Assembly (NCBI GenBank): GCA_947631195.1
Contig: CANRKK010000001.1
Coordinates: forward strand, 124,001 to 188,000
Reading direction: 5' to 3'
Source of the DNA: an uncultured Clostridia bacterium
GTDB taxonomy: Bacteria; Bacillota; Clostridia; Christensenellales; Borkfalkiaceae
Length of the DNA: 64,000 nt
Positions 19,593-28,860 of the stretch are shown here, one piece after another. Position numbers and translations under genes: made by a program. The first letter of the stretch is position 1; the number at the start of each line of letters is the position of its first letter. A model generated the notes under the pieces. The model saw only the letters and a program-made list of their open reading frames with translations. It did not search any database and was not told where the DNA came from.

Positions 19593-22055
19593 TCATTTGC
19601 TTTCTATGGCGGTTACGGTATAGCCCGCGTTGGTTACAAGAGCTTTTATTTCCTCATCGTTAACTTCTTCACGGCTGCGGATGACCGCAATTTTCTTTTT
19701 GAGTTTGACGTCTACGGATATAACGTTTTGGGCGGTGGAAAGTTTTTCCTCTACCCTCTTTGCACAATGCTCGCAGCACATACCGTCGATAGATACTATC
19801 TTTTTCATATAATTATCTCCCTTGATATAATTTTTATTTTTATAAAGCAACAGCCGCAACGCGTTGCATACTACAAAAAGCGAACTAAGGCTCATACATG
19901 CGGCCGCGATCATTGGATTGAACGAAAAACCCAAACCCGAAAAGACGCCTGCAGCCACGGGAATTGCTATCAGATTATAGATAAAGGCCCAAAATAAATT
20001 TTGCTTTATGTTGCGTACGGCGGCACGGCTGAGATCAAACACCGTGTCGAGCGTGCGTAAATCTTCACTGACGAGCACAACTCCTGCCGAGTCAATTGCC
20101 ACGTCGGTTCCGCTGCCCATCGCTATTCCAACGTCGGCCTGCTTTAGCGCAGGCGAATCGTTTATGCCGTCCCCCACCATTGCGACGCAACCGCCTACTT
20201 TTTGAACGTTTTCCACGGCGGTCAATTTATCTTCGGGCATAACGTCGGCGACGAACTCCTCAATCCCGACGCTTGCGGCAACGGCCTTGGCCGTCCTTTG
20301 GCTATCCCCAGTGAGCATAGCAATGCGCATGTTTCTGGTTTTTAATAGCCGTATAGCTTCGGCGCTGCCTTCCTTTACCGTGTCGGCAATGGCAATCAGC
20401 GCCAACACCTTTTTGTCGTCCGCAAGATAAATTACCGTATTTCCGTTTTCGGCAAGATCTTCCACGCGCTTTTGCACGGCGGACGGAATTTTAAGTTCCT
20501 TTATGAGTTTGGAATTGCCCAAATAGTAGGTTTTATTTTGGTAAACGGCTTTGGCGCCCATACCCGTAAGATATTCAAACCGCTCAACTTCAAAACCGTT
20601 TCCGACATAATCCACAACGCACTTTGCAAGCGGATGGTTTGAATTTTTTTCGATGCCGCAGGCAAGTTTTTCGGCCCAATCTTTGTCGCAGTCAAACGTA
20701 ACCACATCGGTAACGCGCGGTTTGCCTTCGGTAATGGTTGCGGTTTTATCGAGGAGAACGGCATTAATTTCGCATAGTTTTTGCAAACTTTCGGCGTCCT
20801 TATACAAAATCCCGAGGGACGCCGCCTTGCCCGTCGCCGTCATAATCGCCACGGGCGTTGCAAGCCCGAGCGCACAGGGACAGGACACAACCAAAACGCT
20901 TATGGCATAGGTTACGCAATGCGCCGAATTAAATCCCCTGTCGATAAGCAGCCATATAATAAAGGTAAGCAATGCCAATGCGGTGACTGCGGGGACAAAA
21001 ATACCCGCAACTTTGTCGGCAAACTTTTGTATCGGAGCTTTGCTGGCGCCCGCCTCGCGGACCATTTTTATAATTTTGGCAAGGGTTGTTTCCTCCCCCA
21101 CGCGTTCGGCCCGCATCTTAATCAATCCGCTTTTAACGAGCGCGGCCGAAGTAACTTCGTTTCCCGCCGCAACTTCCACAGGCAAACTTTCACCGGTTAT
21201 TGCGCACTTATCGACAAACGCCGAGCCGAACGTTATGCGCCCATCCACGGGTATATATTCGCCCTGCTTAACAACGAGTATGTCGCCCGCCGCGACCTCT
21301 TTGACGGAAACGGTAACCTGCTCTCCGTCCACCTCTTTCGTAACGGAATCGGGCGCAAGTTTCAGCAATTTTTCAATTTCGCCGCCCGTGCGCTTTTTGG
21401 ACTTTTCTTCCAGCCATTTGCCCACGTCAACGAGCGTGAGTATCGTTGCCGCCGATTCAAAATGGAGATTCATGGCATAATCCATTGCCGTCATATGCTC
21501 GCTTGTAAACACCAACACCGTCAAGACAAGCGAGTAAATAAACGAAACTCCCGAACCGAGCGCAACCAAGGTGTCCATATTGGGCACTTTTTTGAATACG
21601 GCAACTGCGCCGTTTTTAAAATATGCAAAATTGATTCCGAGAATTGCCGCCGCCAATATGCACTGATAGAGGGCAAACCAGCGCGCATTGGCGTGGTTTA
21701 CGTTCATATCCATAAATGGCGGTATGGGCGCCCCGAACATGGACCCCATAGACACATACATCAACGGGACGAGCAAACAGACGGATATAATAAACCTTAT
21801 AAACAGCTGCCTGTCGCGGGGCTTTTCTTTGATTTTCGGTTGCTCGCCCTCATGGAATATTCCGTAGCCGAGCGCCTTCACAGTGGAAAATATTTTTTCC
21901 TCCGTAACAACGTTCGGGTCGTACTCCACCTTCATGCTCTTGCCCATCAGACTGACTTCGCAAAGAGTAACCCCTTCGAGTTTCCCAACGGCTTTTTCAA
22001 TCCCCGACGAGCATGCGGAGCAAGTCATACCGCTTACATCATATCTTGCAATCAA
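19593..22055 (-). CDS. copA: Copper-translocating P1B-type ATPase with an HMA domain at each end (CopA-CopZ fusion)
   Basis: N-terminal GMTCSACSSGIEKAV; SCPCALGLATPVA; DKTATITEGKP; GDGINDSPAL; C-terminal MKKIVSIDGMCCEHCAKRVEEKL. TTG start. Confidence 0.95.
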   Translation of the reverse strand: MIARYDVSGMTCSACSSGIEKAVGKLEGVTLCEVSLMGKSMKVEYDPNVVTEEKIFSTVKALGYGIFHEGEQPKIKEKPRDRQLFIRFIISVCLLVPLMYVSMGSMFGAPIPPFMDMNVNHANARWFALYQCILAAAILGINFAYFKNGAVAVFKKVPNMDTLVALGSGVSFIYSLVLTVLVFTSEHMTAMDYAMNLHFESAATILTLVDVGKWLEEKSKKRTGGEIEKLLKLAPDSVTKEVDGEQVTVSVKEVAAGDILVVKQGEYIPVDGRITFGSAFVDKCAITGESLPVEVAAGNEVTSAALVKSGLIKMRAERVGEETTLAKIIKMVREAGASKAPIQKFADKVAGIFVPAVTALALLTFIIWLLIDRGFNSAHCVTYAISVLVVSCPCALGLATPVAIMTATGKAASLGILYKDAESLQKLCEINAVLLDKTATITEGKPRVTDVVTFDCDKDWAEKLACGIEKNSNHPLAKCVVDYVGNGFEVERFEYLTGMGAKAVYQNKTYYLGNSKLIKELKIPSAVQKRVEDLAENGNTVIYLADDKKVLALIAIADTVKEGSAEAIRLLKTRNMRIAMLTGDSQRTAKAVAASVGIEEFVADVMPEDKLTAVENVQKVGGCVAMVGDGINDSPALKQADVGIAMGSGTDVAIDSAGVVLVSEDLRTLDTVFDLSRAAVRNIKQNLFWAFIYNLIAIPVAAGVFSGLGFSFNPMIAAACMSLSSLFVVCNALRLLLYKNKNYIKGDNYMKKIVSIDGMCCEHCAKRVEEKLSTAQNVISVDVKLKKKIAVIRSREEVNDEEIKALVTNAGYTVTAIESK

Positions 22056-22074
22056 TTTTTAACCTCTGCAAATG

Positions 22075-22119
22075 ATTATAGTCCCTAATTCCTATTTTGT
22101 CAATAGGAATTAGGAACTA
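22075..22119 (-). promoter_or_regulatory. copA promoter overlapped by a long inverted repeat (candidate operator)
   Basis: Minus strand TTGACA - 17 nt - TATAAT (22075-22103). An 18-bp inverted repeat with 1 mismatch (22079-22096 / 22102-22119) covers the -35, the spacer and part of the -10. Confidence 0.75.
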
Positions 22120-22148
22120 TGCCGCGAAAATTCATTTTTTAATTATTT

Positions 22149-23168
22149 TTAGCTGTAAATCTTTTCAAAAAAGTTATTGGTGCGCAGCTCCGCCGAAATA
22201 TCCTTGTCCTTGCCCAAGGCCAGCATAACTTTTACGACTGTCATCTCAAAGCTCATATCGTAGGCGAGAACGCACTTGTCCTTCAGCTCCAGCGCGCTCG
22301 CATACACTCTCGCCATGCTGTCTATTGGTGAAAGGACAACTGTTATGCCCATCGAGCGGCAATAATCTATAAATTTAAGAACGTTGGTCTCCTCTCCCGC
22401 CGTACATATGGTGCCGCTGTGATAGAGCTCTATTATAACGGCTTTGGGCTGCTTTTCACCGAAATTATAATAACTGAAATCGAGGAAAGAGCGGGCCCTG
22501 ATGGTAACGATATCCTTGCACAAGTCAAATTTGCCGTAGGGAGAACGTTGCGCCGCGATGGCCTCCTTGGAGGGAATATACGGACTGTCAGAATAAACAA
22601 ATTTATCGCCGGCCAGCTCGCACAAAGGCGCGCCCATCACGCTTGAAAAGTGACCGCTTATCTGCTCCGCCACCGTAATTCTGCTTGCCAGATGTATGCG
22701 CAGATTTTCAAAATCGTTTTTAAACGAAACAAAGATGCCTTTAAGCTGTTCTTCTTCGATAAATTTAACCGCTCCGGCAAAGTTTTCTACGCCCTTGCTT
22801 CTCTCGTCGTTCAACGGATATAATGCCGATACAAACACCACGGGGATTGAAACGTCGCAAAAGATCTGGCTGAAAAGGGTTGCGGTAAAGCTGAGCGTAT
22901 CCGTGCCGTGGGTGATAATTATGCCGTCGTATTTGTTTTTATTCACCGCGCGCAGACATGCCGCCATGGCCTCGAGGTCGGTAAACTGGACGTTTTCGCT
23001 CAATATATCGAGGGGGCGAAGCTCGTCGAATTTTATCCCCGTCTTATACTGCTGTTGATATAACTCAATAAGCGCGCTTTTGTTATCGGTGCTCAAATCA
23101 ACCGTATCGCCGTTTGCAAAGGACCCTATCGTTCCGCCCGTAAAAATCACGCAAATTTTCTTATTCAT
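22149..23168 (-). CDS. ansA: Type I L-asparaginase
   Basis: KICVIFTGGTIGSFANGDTVD...GIIITHGTDTLSFTATLFSQI. Start corrected to the internal ATG. Confidence 0.93.
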   Translation of the reverse strand: MNKKICVIFTGGTIGSFANGDTVDLSTDNKSALIELYQQQYKTGIKFDELRPLDILSENVQFTDLEAMAACLRAVNKNKYDGIIITHGTDTLSFTATLFSQIFCDVSIPVVFVSALYPLNDERSKGVENFAGAVKFIEEEQLKGIFVSFKNDFENLRIHLASRITVAEQISGHFSSVMGAPLCELAGDKFVYSDSPYIPSKEAIAAQRSPYGKFDLCKDIVTIRARSFLDFSYYNFGEKQPKAVIIELYHSGTICTAGEETNVLKFIDYCRSMGITVVLSPIDSMARVYASALELKDKCVLAYDMSFEMTVVKVMLALGKDKDISAELRTNNFFEKIYS

Positions 23169-23172
23169 ATGT

Positions 23173-24549
23173 TTATAAGCTACCCACCGTTCTGGGGAAT
23201 AACAAGGTATCTCTGATGTTCTGCACACCCGTGATGTACATTAAAATGCGCTCAAGCCCAAGCCCGAAACCGCTGTGCGGAACCGAACCGTATTTTCTCA
23301 GATCGAGGTACTCCCTGTAAGCCTCGATGGGCATATTGCGTATTTTCATTGCCTTTTCAAGTTTGGCGAGATCCGCCTCGCGCTCGCTGCATCCGATAAT
23401 CTCGCCTATGCCGGGCACAAGCAGGTCGGTTGCCGCAACCGTTTTGCCGTCGGGGTTTAACTTCATGTAAAAGGCCTTTATGTCGGCGGGATAGTCCACG
23501 ACGAATACGGGTTTCTTGTAGTATTCCTCGGTGAGATATCTCTCGTGCTCGGTTTGCAAATCGCAGCCCCACTCGACGGGATACTTAAATTCCTTGCCCG
23601 ATTTTTTAAGGACGTCTACGGCTTCGGTATAAGTTATTTTTGCAAAATCGCTCGCTACAACCGCATTGAGTTTATCCAAAAGTCCCTTTTCCGCACGTTC
23701 GTTGAAATAAGCAAGTTCTTCGGGGCAGTTGTCTATTACATATTTTATAATATACTTAATAAACTCCTCGGCAATTTCTATGATATCGTGAATATCGGCA
23801 AAGCAGACTTCGGGCTCAACTTGCCAAAATTCCGCCGCATGCCGTGTGGTATTGCTGTGTTCCGCGCGGAAAGTGGGCCCGAAAGTATAAATTTTACCCA
23901 GTCCCGTAGCCGCCATTTCTCCTTCGAGCTGACCCGAAACAGTCAAATTTGCCCTTCTGCCGAAAAAGTCACCGGCAAAGTACTCCTCTTCGGTTTTGCA
24001 GCCGCTGTTCCAGGGCATTGTGGTTACGCGGAACATCTCGCCCGCGCCCTCGCAATCGCTGCCCGTAATTATAGGCGTATGCACATATTTGTAGCCGTGC
24101 TCCTGAAAGTATTTGTGAATGGCAAACGACAGCTTGTTCCTCACCGCAAACAGAGCCTCAAAATATTTGGTGCGGGGTCTCAAGTGGGGAATCGTGCGCA
24201 AAAATTCCAGCGTGTGATGCTTTTTCTGCAGCGGATAATCCAGGGGGCAACCGCCCAGCACGGACACTGCCTCCACCTGCATTTCAAAGCCGTTGCGTTC
24301 CGAAACTACAAATTTGCCGTCAACTTGAAGGGCCGCGCCGACAACGAGAGCATCCTTAAAACTTTCGGCCGCCATTTTTTCCTTGTCGAAAATCAGCTGG
24401 AGATTTCTAAGACACGTGCCGTCGTTCAATTCTATAAAAGCTATACTCTTTGAATCGCGCCACGTCCTCACCCAGCCGCAAACCGTTTGAACTGAATTTA
24501 CATAATTTTCGGACTTTTCAAAAAGTTCTTTAATATCAGTATGCTTCAT
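23173..24549 (-). CDS. asnS: Asparaginyl-tRNA synthetase
   Basis: VCGWVRTWRDSKSIAFIELNDGT; class II motifs TFGPTFRAEHSNTTRHAAEFWQVEPE; GFGLGLERILMYITGVQNIRDTLLFPRT. Confidence 0.96.
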   Translation of the reverse strand: MKHTDIKELFEKSENYVNSVQTVCGWVRTWRDSKSIAFIELNDGTCLRNLQLIFDKEKMAAESFKDALVVGAALQVDGKFVVSERNGFEMQVEAVSVLGGCPLDYPLQKKHHTLEFLRTIPHLRPRTKYFEALFAVRNKLSFAIHKYFQEHGYKYVHTPIITGSDCEGAGEMFRVTTMPWNSGCKTEEEYFAGDFFGRRANLTVSGQLEGEMAATGLGKIYTFGPTFRAEHSNTTRHAAEFWQVEPEVCFADIHDIIEIAEEFIKYIIKYVIDNCPEELAYFNERAEKGLLDKLNAVVASDFAKITYTEAVDVLKKSGKEFKYPVEWGCDLQTEHERYLTEEYYKKPVFVVDYPADIKAFYMKLNPDGKTVAATDLLVPGIGEIIGCSEREADLAKLEKAMKIRNMPIEAYREYLDLRKYGSVPHSGFGLGLERILMYITGVQNIRDTLLFPRTVGSL

Positions 24550-24611
24550 AACAATTTCCTTTTGATTATTCACGAAAATACGGACCACCTATACGGCAGT
24601 CCGTTCAATTT

Positions 24612-24800
24612 TTAATCTTTCTTTGCGCTCTGGGGAACTACTTCGGTCTTGTCGTAGTAGCCGCAGTTGCCGCAAACCCTGTGAGCCTGCATCATCTGAT
24701 GACAGTGAGGGCACTCCACCAGCGTGGGAGCCGTTGCCGTATAATTTGCAAACCTTTTATTGGTTCTGCTTTTGGACTGTTTTCTCTTGGGTACTGCCAT
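24612..24800 (-). CDS. rpmF: 50S ribosomal protein L32 (zinc-binding form)
   Basis: MAVPKRKQSKSRTNKRFA...LVECPHCHQMMQAHRVCGNCGYYDKTEVV. Confidence 0.97.
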   Translation of the reverse strand: MAVPKRKQSKSRTNKRFANYTATAPTLVECPHCHQMMQAHRVCGNCGYYDKTEVVPQSAKKD

Positions 24801-24816
24801 AATTAAACACCTCTTT

Positions 24817-25224
24817 TTACTTATTAGTTACGTCAATACCCGTACAGCCCTCTTTGCATAATAATACGTTTGGCTGGCTTATAAGTATTGCATCGTTTAC
24901 GGCGGTTTTTAAATTGATTTTTATTCCGTCGTATTTATAATTTTCTTCGTCGGTTTCGGTAACAAATAAAATTTCAGTGGTATAAGCTATATCTTGGCGC
25001 GCGTCGCTCAAACAATATGAACATTGGCCAACCAAACCGTATTTGACCGTCAATGTTACACCCACACTGTCGTCGTCATAGATTACATAATTGCCCTCAA
25101 CCTTAACTTTCCCCTCTATGCTGCATAAAGGAATAAGGCATAAGTCTGCAGGCGGTTCGTAATCAAATACAAATTCACCTTCGTACTTTTTAAGCGCGTT
25201 GAGCTTTCTTACTTCAATTTCCAT
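24817..25224 (-). CDS. DUF177 (YceD-like) protein
   Basis: About 135 aa, acidic, CSYCLSDA...CKEGCTGI; directly upstream of rpmF, the conserved arrangement. Confidence 0.82.
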   Translation of the reverse strand: MEIEVRKLNALKKYEGEFVFDYEPPADLCLIPLCSIEGKVKVEGNYVIYDDDSVGVTLTVKYGLVGQCSYCLSDARQDIAYTTEILFVTETDEENYKYDGIKINLKTAVNDAILISQPNVLLCKEGCTGIDVTNK

Positions 25225-25242
25225 ACCAAAGCTGACTACCAA

Positions 25243-25271
25243 ATTATATTATAAGGGATTTACTTTGTCAA
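25243..25271 (-). promoter_or_regulatory. Perfect consensus sigma-A promoter for yceD-rpmF
   Basis: TTGACA - 17 nt (AAGTAAATCCCTTATAA) - TATAAT. Confidence 0.78.
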
Positions 25272-25299
25272 CTTGTTTTACGGCTCAATAATATATTTT

Positions 25300-26496
25300 T
25301 TATAAAAGTTCGGCAGTTTCCCTTGCAATTACAAGCTCCTCGTTTGTAGGGATAACAAGCACTTTAACTTTGGAATTTTTAGTCGAAATTTCACGGATCG
25401 AGCCGTCGTTCTTTGCCTTGTTGGCCTGTTTGTTGAGTTTTACGCCAAGGAATTGCAAACCGTCGCAAACAGCCTCGCGGACCGTGGGCGTATTTTCGCC
25501 GATGCCCGCCGTAAATACTATGCAATCCAGTCCGCCCATTGCCGCGGCATACGCCCCGACATACTTTTTGGTCTGGTATGCAAACATATCGAGAGCGAGC
25601 GCACAGCGCGCATTTCCCTTTTTGGCGCCCGCAATAAGATCTCTGAAGTCGCTTGAAACACCGGAAATACCCGCAACGCCGCACTTTTTGTTGAGATAAT
25701 TTATAACTTCGGCATGGGTCATCCCCTTCTTCCTCGCAAGGAATTCAACCGCAGACGCGTCTATATCGCCCGAACGAGTGCCCATCAATATACCTGCAAG
25801 AGGGGTGAAGCCCATAGACGTATCGACGCACTTCCCGCCGTCCACTGCGGAAATGGACGAGCCGTTGCCGAGGTGGCAAGTGACGATTTTGAGTTCTTCG
25901 GGCTTTTTGCCGAGATATTTTGCGGCTTCGGAAGATACAAATTTGTGGCTGGTGCCGTGGAAACCGTATTTTCTTACGCCGTAGTTTTTATAATCGTCAT
26001 AATCTATACCGTACAAATATGCCTTTTCGGGCATCGTCGCGTGGAAAGAAGTATCAAATACAAGGGCCATGGGCGTGCCGGGCATTACCTCCATACAAGC
26101 TCTGAGACCCGTAACCGCGGGAGGATTATGCAGGGGCGCAAGCTCAAAAGTCTTTTCTTCGAGCGTTTTAATCACGTCTTCGGTTACAAGAGTCGTCTTG
26201 TTGAAATACTCGCCGCTGGCAACCATTCTGTGGCCTACGGCGCCGATCTCGTCCATAGACTTGATGACGCCCACTTCTTCATCTTTCAGCGCGCTGAGCA
26301 CAAGTTCGATGGCAACTTTGTGGTTGGGCATGGGCCGGGTGAATACTTTTTCTTTACCATTGCCCTTAGCCTTGAGCAAAGAACCGTCTATACCTATCCT
26401 TTCGCAACCGCCCTTTGCAATGACCTTTTCGGTTTCCATATCTATGAGCTGATATTTAAGCGACGAGCTGCCGGCATTAACTACAAGAATTTTCAT
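25300..26496 (-). CDS. ackA: Acetate kinase
   Basis: MKILVVNAGSSSLKYQLIDM...VGHRMVASGEYF...CHLGNGSSISAVDGGKCVDTSMGFTPLAG. Confidence 0.98.
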   Translation of the reverse strand: MKILVVNAGSSSLKYQLIDMETEKVIAKGGCERIGIDGSLLKAKGNGKEKVFTRPMPNHKVAIELVLSALKDEEVGVIKSMDEIGAVGHRMVASGEYFNKTTLVTEDVIKTLEEKTFELAPLHNPPAVTGLRACMEVMPGTPMALVFDTSFHATMPEKAYLYGIDYDDYKNYGVRKYGFHGTSHKFVSSEAAKYLGKKPEELKIVTCHLGNGSSISAVDGGKCVDTSMGFTPLAGILMGTRSGDIDASAVEFLARKKGMTHAEVINYLNKKCGVAGISGVSSDFRDLIAGAKKGNARCALALDMFAYQTKKYVGAYAAAMGGLDCIVFTAGIGENTPTVREAVCDGLQFLGVKLNKQANKAKNDGSIREISTKNSKVKVLVIPTNEELVIARETAELL

Positions 26497-26529
26497 TTTA
26501 TCTCCCTCTCTATTAATTATTTTACGGAA

Positions 26530-27534
26530 TTATTCGGCCTGTAAAGCGGTTACGGCTACTGTGGCGACTATATCGTCTACGTTGCAGCCCCTCGACAGGT
26601 CGTTTAAAGGCTTTGCAAATCCCTGGCATACGGGCCCGATCGCCATATAACCGCCGAAGCGTTGGGCAATTTTATAGCCTATGTTGCCCGCGTTGATGTT
26701 GGGGAATACGAAAACATTTGCGTGTCCTGCAACTGCCGACCCTGGAGCTTTGAGTTGCCCGACTTCGGGAGCAACCGCCGCGTCAAACTGGAATTCGCCG
26801 TCGAGAGCGAGTTCGGGAGCGGCCTCTTTCGCAAGCGCCGTTGCCTGCTGTACTTTGGGAACGGACTGGGTGAATTTATCGTCGTTGCCGCTACCCTTTG
26901 TGGAGAATGACAGCATTGCAACTCTCGGCTCGATTCCCGCAATATTTTTAGCAGTCTTTGCGGAAGTTATCGCGATATCCGCAAGCTGTTCTGCAGTAGG
27001 CTCGATATTGATCGCGCAATCCGCAAATACCGCTACGCCGTCGGGATTATAGGGATTGTTTTTATCGGGGGCGATCATAATGAAACAGCTGGACACAGTC
27101 TTGATGCCGGGAGCCGTTTTTACTACCTGCAACCCGGGACGCAGCGTGTTGGCCGTGGAATGGCACGCGCCCGAAACATAGCCGTCAACATCGCCCGCTT
27201 TAAGCATGAGCGCGCCGAACATCGTTCTGTCCTTTGCCTGCTCGTGGGCCTGCTCTTCGGTCATTCCCTTGGCCTTTCTTGCCTCGTAAAGAATTTTTGC
27301 ATAGCCCTCCGTCTTGTCCGAAGTCAGCGGGTCGATAAGTGTAATTCCCCTAAGGTCTACGCCGGGAGCAACCTTTTTGCACTCCTCTTCGTTGCCTATA
27401 AGCACTATTTTCGCGATGCCCTCTTTTGTAATTTGAGCGGCAGCTTCAACTACGCGCTTGTCCTCCCCCTCACAAAGAACTATTGTCTTTTTGCGGGCAG
27501 CAGCCTTTGCCTTGATTTCATCAAGTAATGACAT
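26530..27534 (-). CDS. pta: Phosphate acetyltransferase
   Basis: KTIVLCEGEDKRVVEAA...DGYVSGACHSTANTLRPGLQ; adjacent to ackA. Confidence 0.96.
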   Translation of the reverse strand: MSLLDEIKAKAAARKKTIVLCEGEDKRVVEAAAQITKEGIAKIVLIGNEEECKKVAPGVDLRGITLIDPLTSDKTEGYAKILYEARKAKGMTEEQAHEQAKDRTMFGALMLKAGDVDGYVSGACHSTANTLRPGLQVVKTAPGIKTVSSCFIMIAPDKNNPYNPDGVAVFADCAINIEPTAEQLADIAITSAKTAKNIAGIEPRVAMLSFSTKGSGNDDKFTQSVPKVQQATALAKEAAPELALDGEFQFDAAVAPEVGQLKAPGSAVAGHANVFVFPNINAGNIGYKIAQRFGGYMAIGPVCQGFAKPLNDLSRGCNVDDIVATVAVTALQAE

Positions 27535-27646
27535 ATCATCTCTCCTTAAAATGCTTTATTTTTGCGATAAATAAGTATATAATATGTTTACCGCCTATTC
27601 ATACATATATATTATATAACAGTTTTTTTTAGTTGTAAAGTTTAAA

Positions 27647-28807
27647 ATGAAAATTTGTGCGATAATTTGCGAATTCAATCCTTTCCATAACGGCCACAAA
27701 CACCTGCTTGAATCGGCAAAAGTTTTGTCGGGCTGTGACGCCGTTCTCTGCATTATGAGCGGCAACTTCACCCAACGCGGAGATATAGCCGTTTTAGACA
27801 AGTACACGCGCGCAAGGCATGCGGTTATGGGCGGCGCGGACGCCGTTTTGGAACTGCCTGCAGCTTTTAGCGTGGCTCCCGCGGAAATTTTCGCCAAAGG
27901 CGCGATCAAAATCTTATCCTCCATTCCCGAAGTCGGCTCGCTCGCTTTCGGTTGCGAGACTCCCGACGCCGATTTTTCGGCCGCCGCAAAACTTTTGCTC
28001 AAAGAACAAAAACCGTTCAAAAATATTTTGTCGCAAAAACTTGCGCAGGGCGAGAGCTATGTGAAAAGCTACGTCGCCGCCTTTGCCGCCTGCGGGGGGA
28101 AGGCCGAACTTCTCTCCCAACCCAACAATATTTTGGGCGTGGAATACGCAAAAGCAATTTTAAGCTCGGGCGCAAAAATAAATCTGATTCCCGTAAAACG
28201 TGTTGGGCAAAACTTCGGGAGCGCGGAATTAACAGACAACTACTCTTCGGCGCAAGCGATAAGGAACAATATCGGCTCGGAAAAAATAAAAAGCAACGTG
28301 CCGCCCTATGTTTATGCTGATTTAAGGGATTTTTCTGCCGAAAACGCCAAATTTGAAGACATTTTGAGGTTTAAACTCTGCACTTCGGCCCCCGAAACGC
28401 TTGCAAAAATATTCGGCTGCACCGAGGGGCTTGAAAACAAGTTGGCTGCCTGTTACAACCTGCCATATAAGCAGTTAGTGCTGTCGGCAAGCGGCAAAAG
28501 GTACACCGAAAGCAGAATAAAAAGGATTTTAACGGCCGATTTGCTGGAACTTTACAGCGCAGACTGCATAAGTTATTTAAACTCGCGCCTGTACATCAGG
28601 CCGCTTGCACTAAAAAAAGACCGCGCAGACGACGTTTTGGCCGCGCTTTCCAAGTCTGAATTCCCGCTGCTGCTGAAATACAGAGACGTGGTCCGCCTGA
28701 ACAATACTGCGCGCAAGTGCCTGGAAAGCGACTTTTTGGCCGAAAAAATACGCAATTTTATATTTAATTTGCCGTACAAAGAGTTCGGTTATCCCGTATT
28801 TATATAA
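27647..28807 (+). CDS. tmcAL: tRNA(Met) cytidine acetate ligase (YlbM/TmcAL family)
   Basis: MKICAIICEFNPFHNGHKHLLESAKVLSGCDAVLCIMSGNFTQRGDIAVLDKYTRARHAVMGGADAVLELP. Confidence 0.93.
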   Translation: MKICAIICEFNPFHNGHKHLLESAKVLSGCDAVLCIMSGNFTQRGDIAVLDKYTRARHAVMGGADAVLELPAAFSVAPAEIFAKGAIKILSSIPEVGSLAFGCETPDADFSAAAKLLLKEQKPFKNILSQKLAQGESYVKSYVAAFAACGGKAELLSQPNNILGVEYAKAILSSGAKINLIPVKRVGQNFGSAELTDNYSSAQAIRNNIGSEKIKSNVPPYVYADLRDFSAENAKFEDILRFKLCTSAPETLAKIFGCTEGLENKLAACYNLPYKQLVLSASGKRYTESRIKRILTADLLELYSADCISYLNSRLYIRPLALKKDRADDVLAALSKSEFPLLLKYRDVVRLNNTARKCLESDFLAEKIRNFIFNLPYKEFGYPVFI

Positions 28808-28825
28808 AATAATCTATAATATGTA

Positions 28826-28857
28826 AAAGGCCCGTTCGTTGCGTTGAACGGGCTTTG
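28826..28857. terminator. Bidirectional terminator between convergent tmcAL and rluB
   Basis: AAGGCCCGTTC GTTGCGTT GAACGGGCTTT stem-loop with T-rich tails on both strands. Confidence 0.7.
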
Positions 28858-28860
28858 CAA

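Noticed and set aside
22079-22119. ansA rho-independent terminator
   Set aside because: Hairpin is strong but no T-tract follows. It exactly overlays a perfect promoter, so an operator role is favoured, though a double role is not excluded.
24549-24612. T-box upstream of asnS
   Set aside because: Only ~60 bp separates asnS and rpmF; no T-box core sequence.
27595-28020. Minus-strand ORF (141 aa) overlapping the tmcAL start
   Set aside because: Antisense to a well-supported TmcAL; no motifs.
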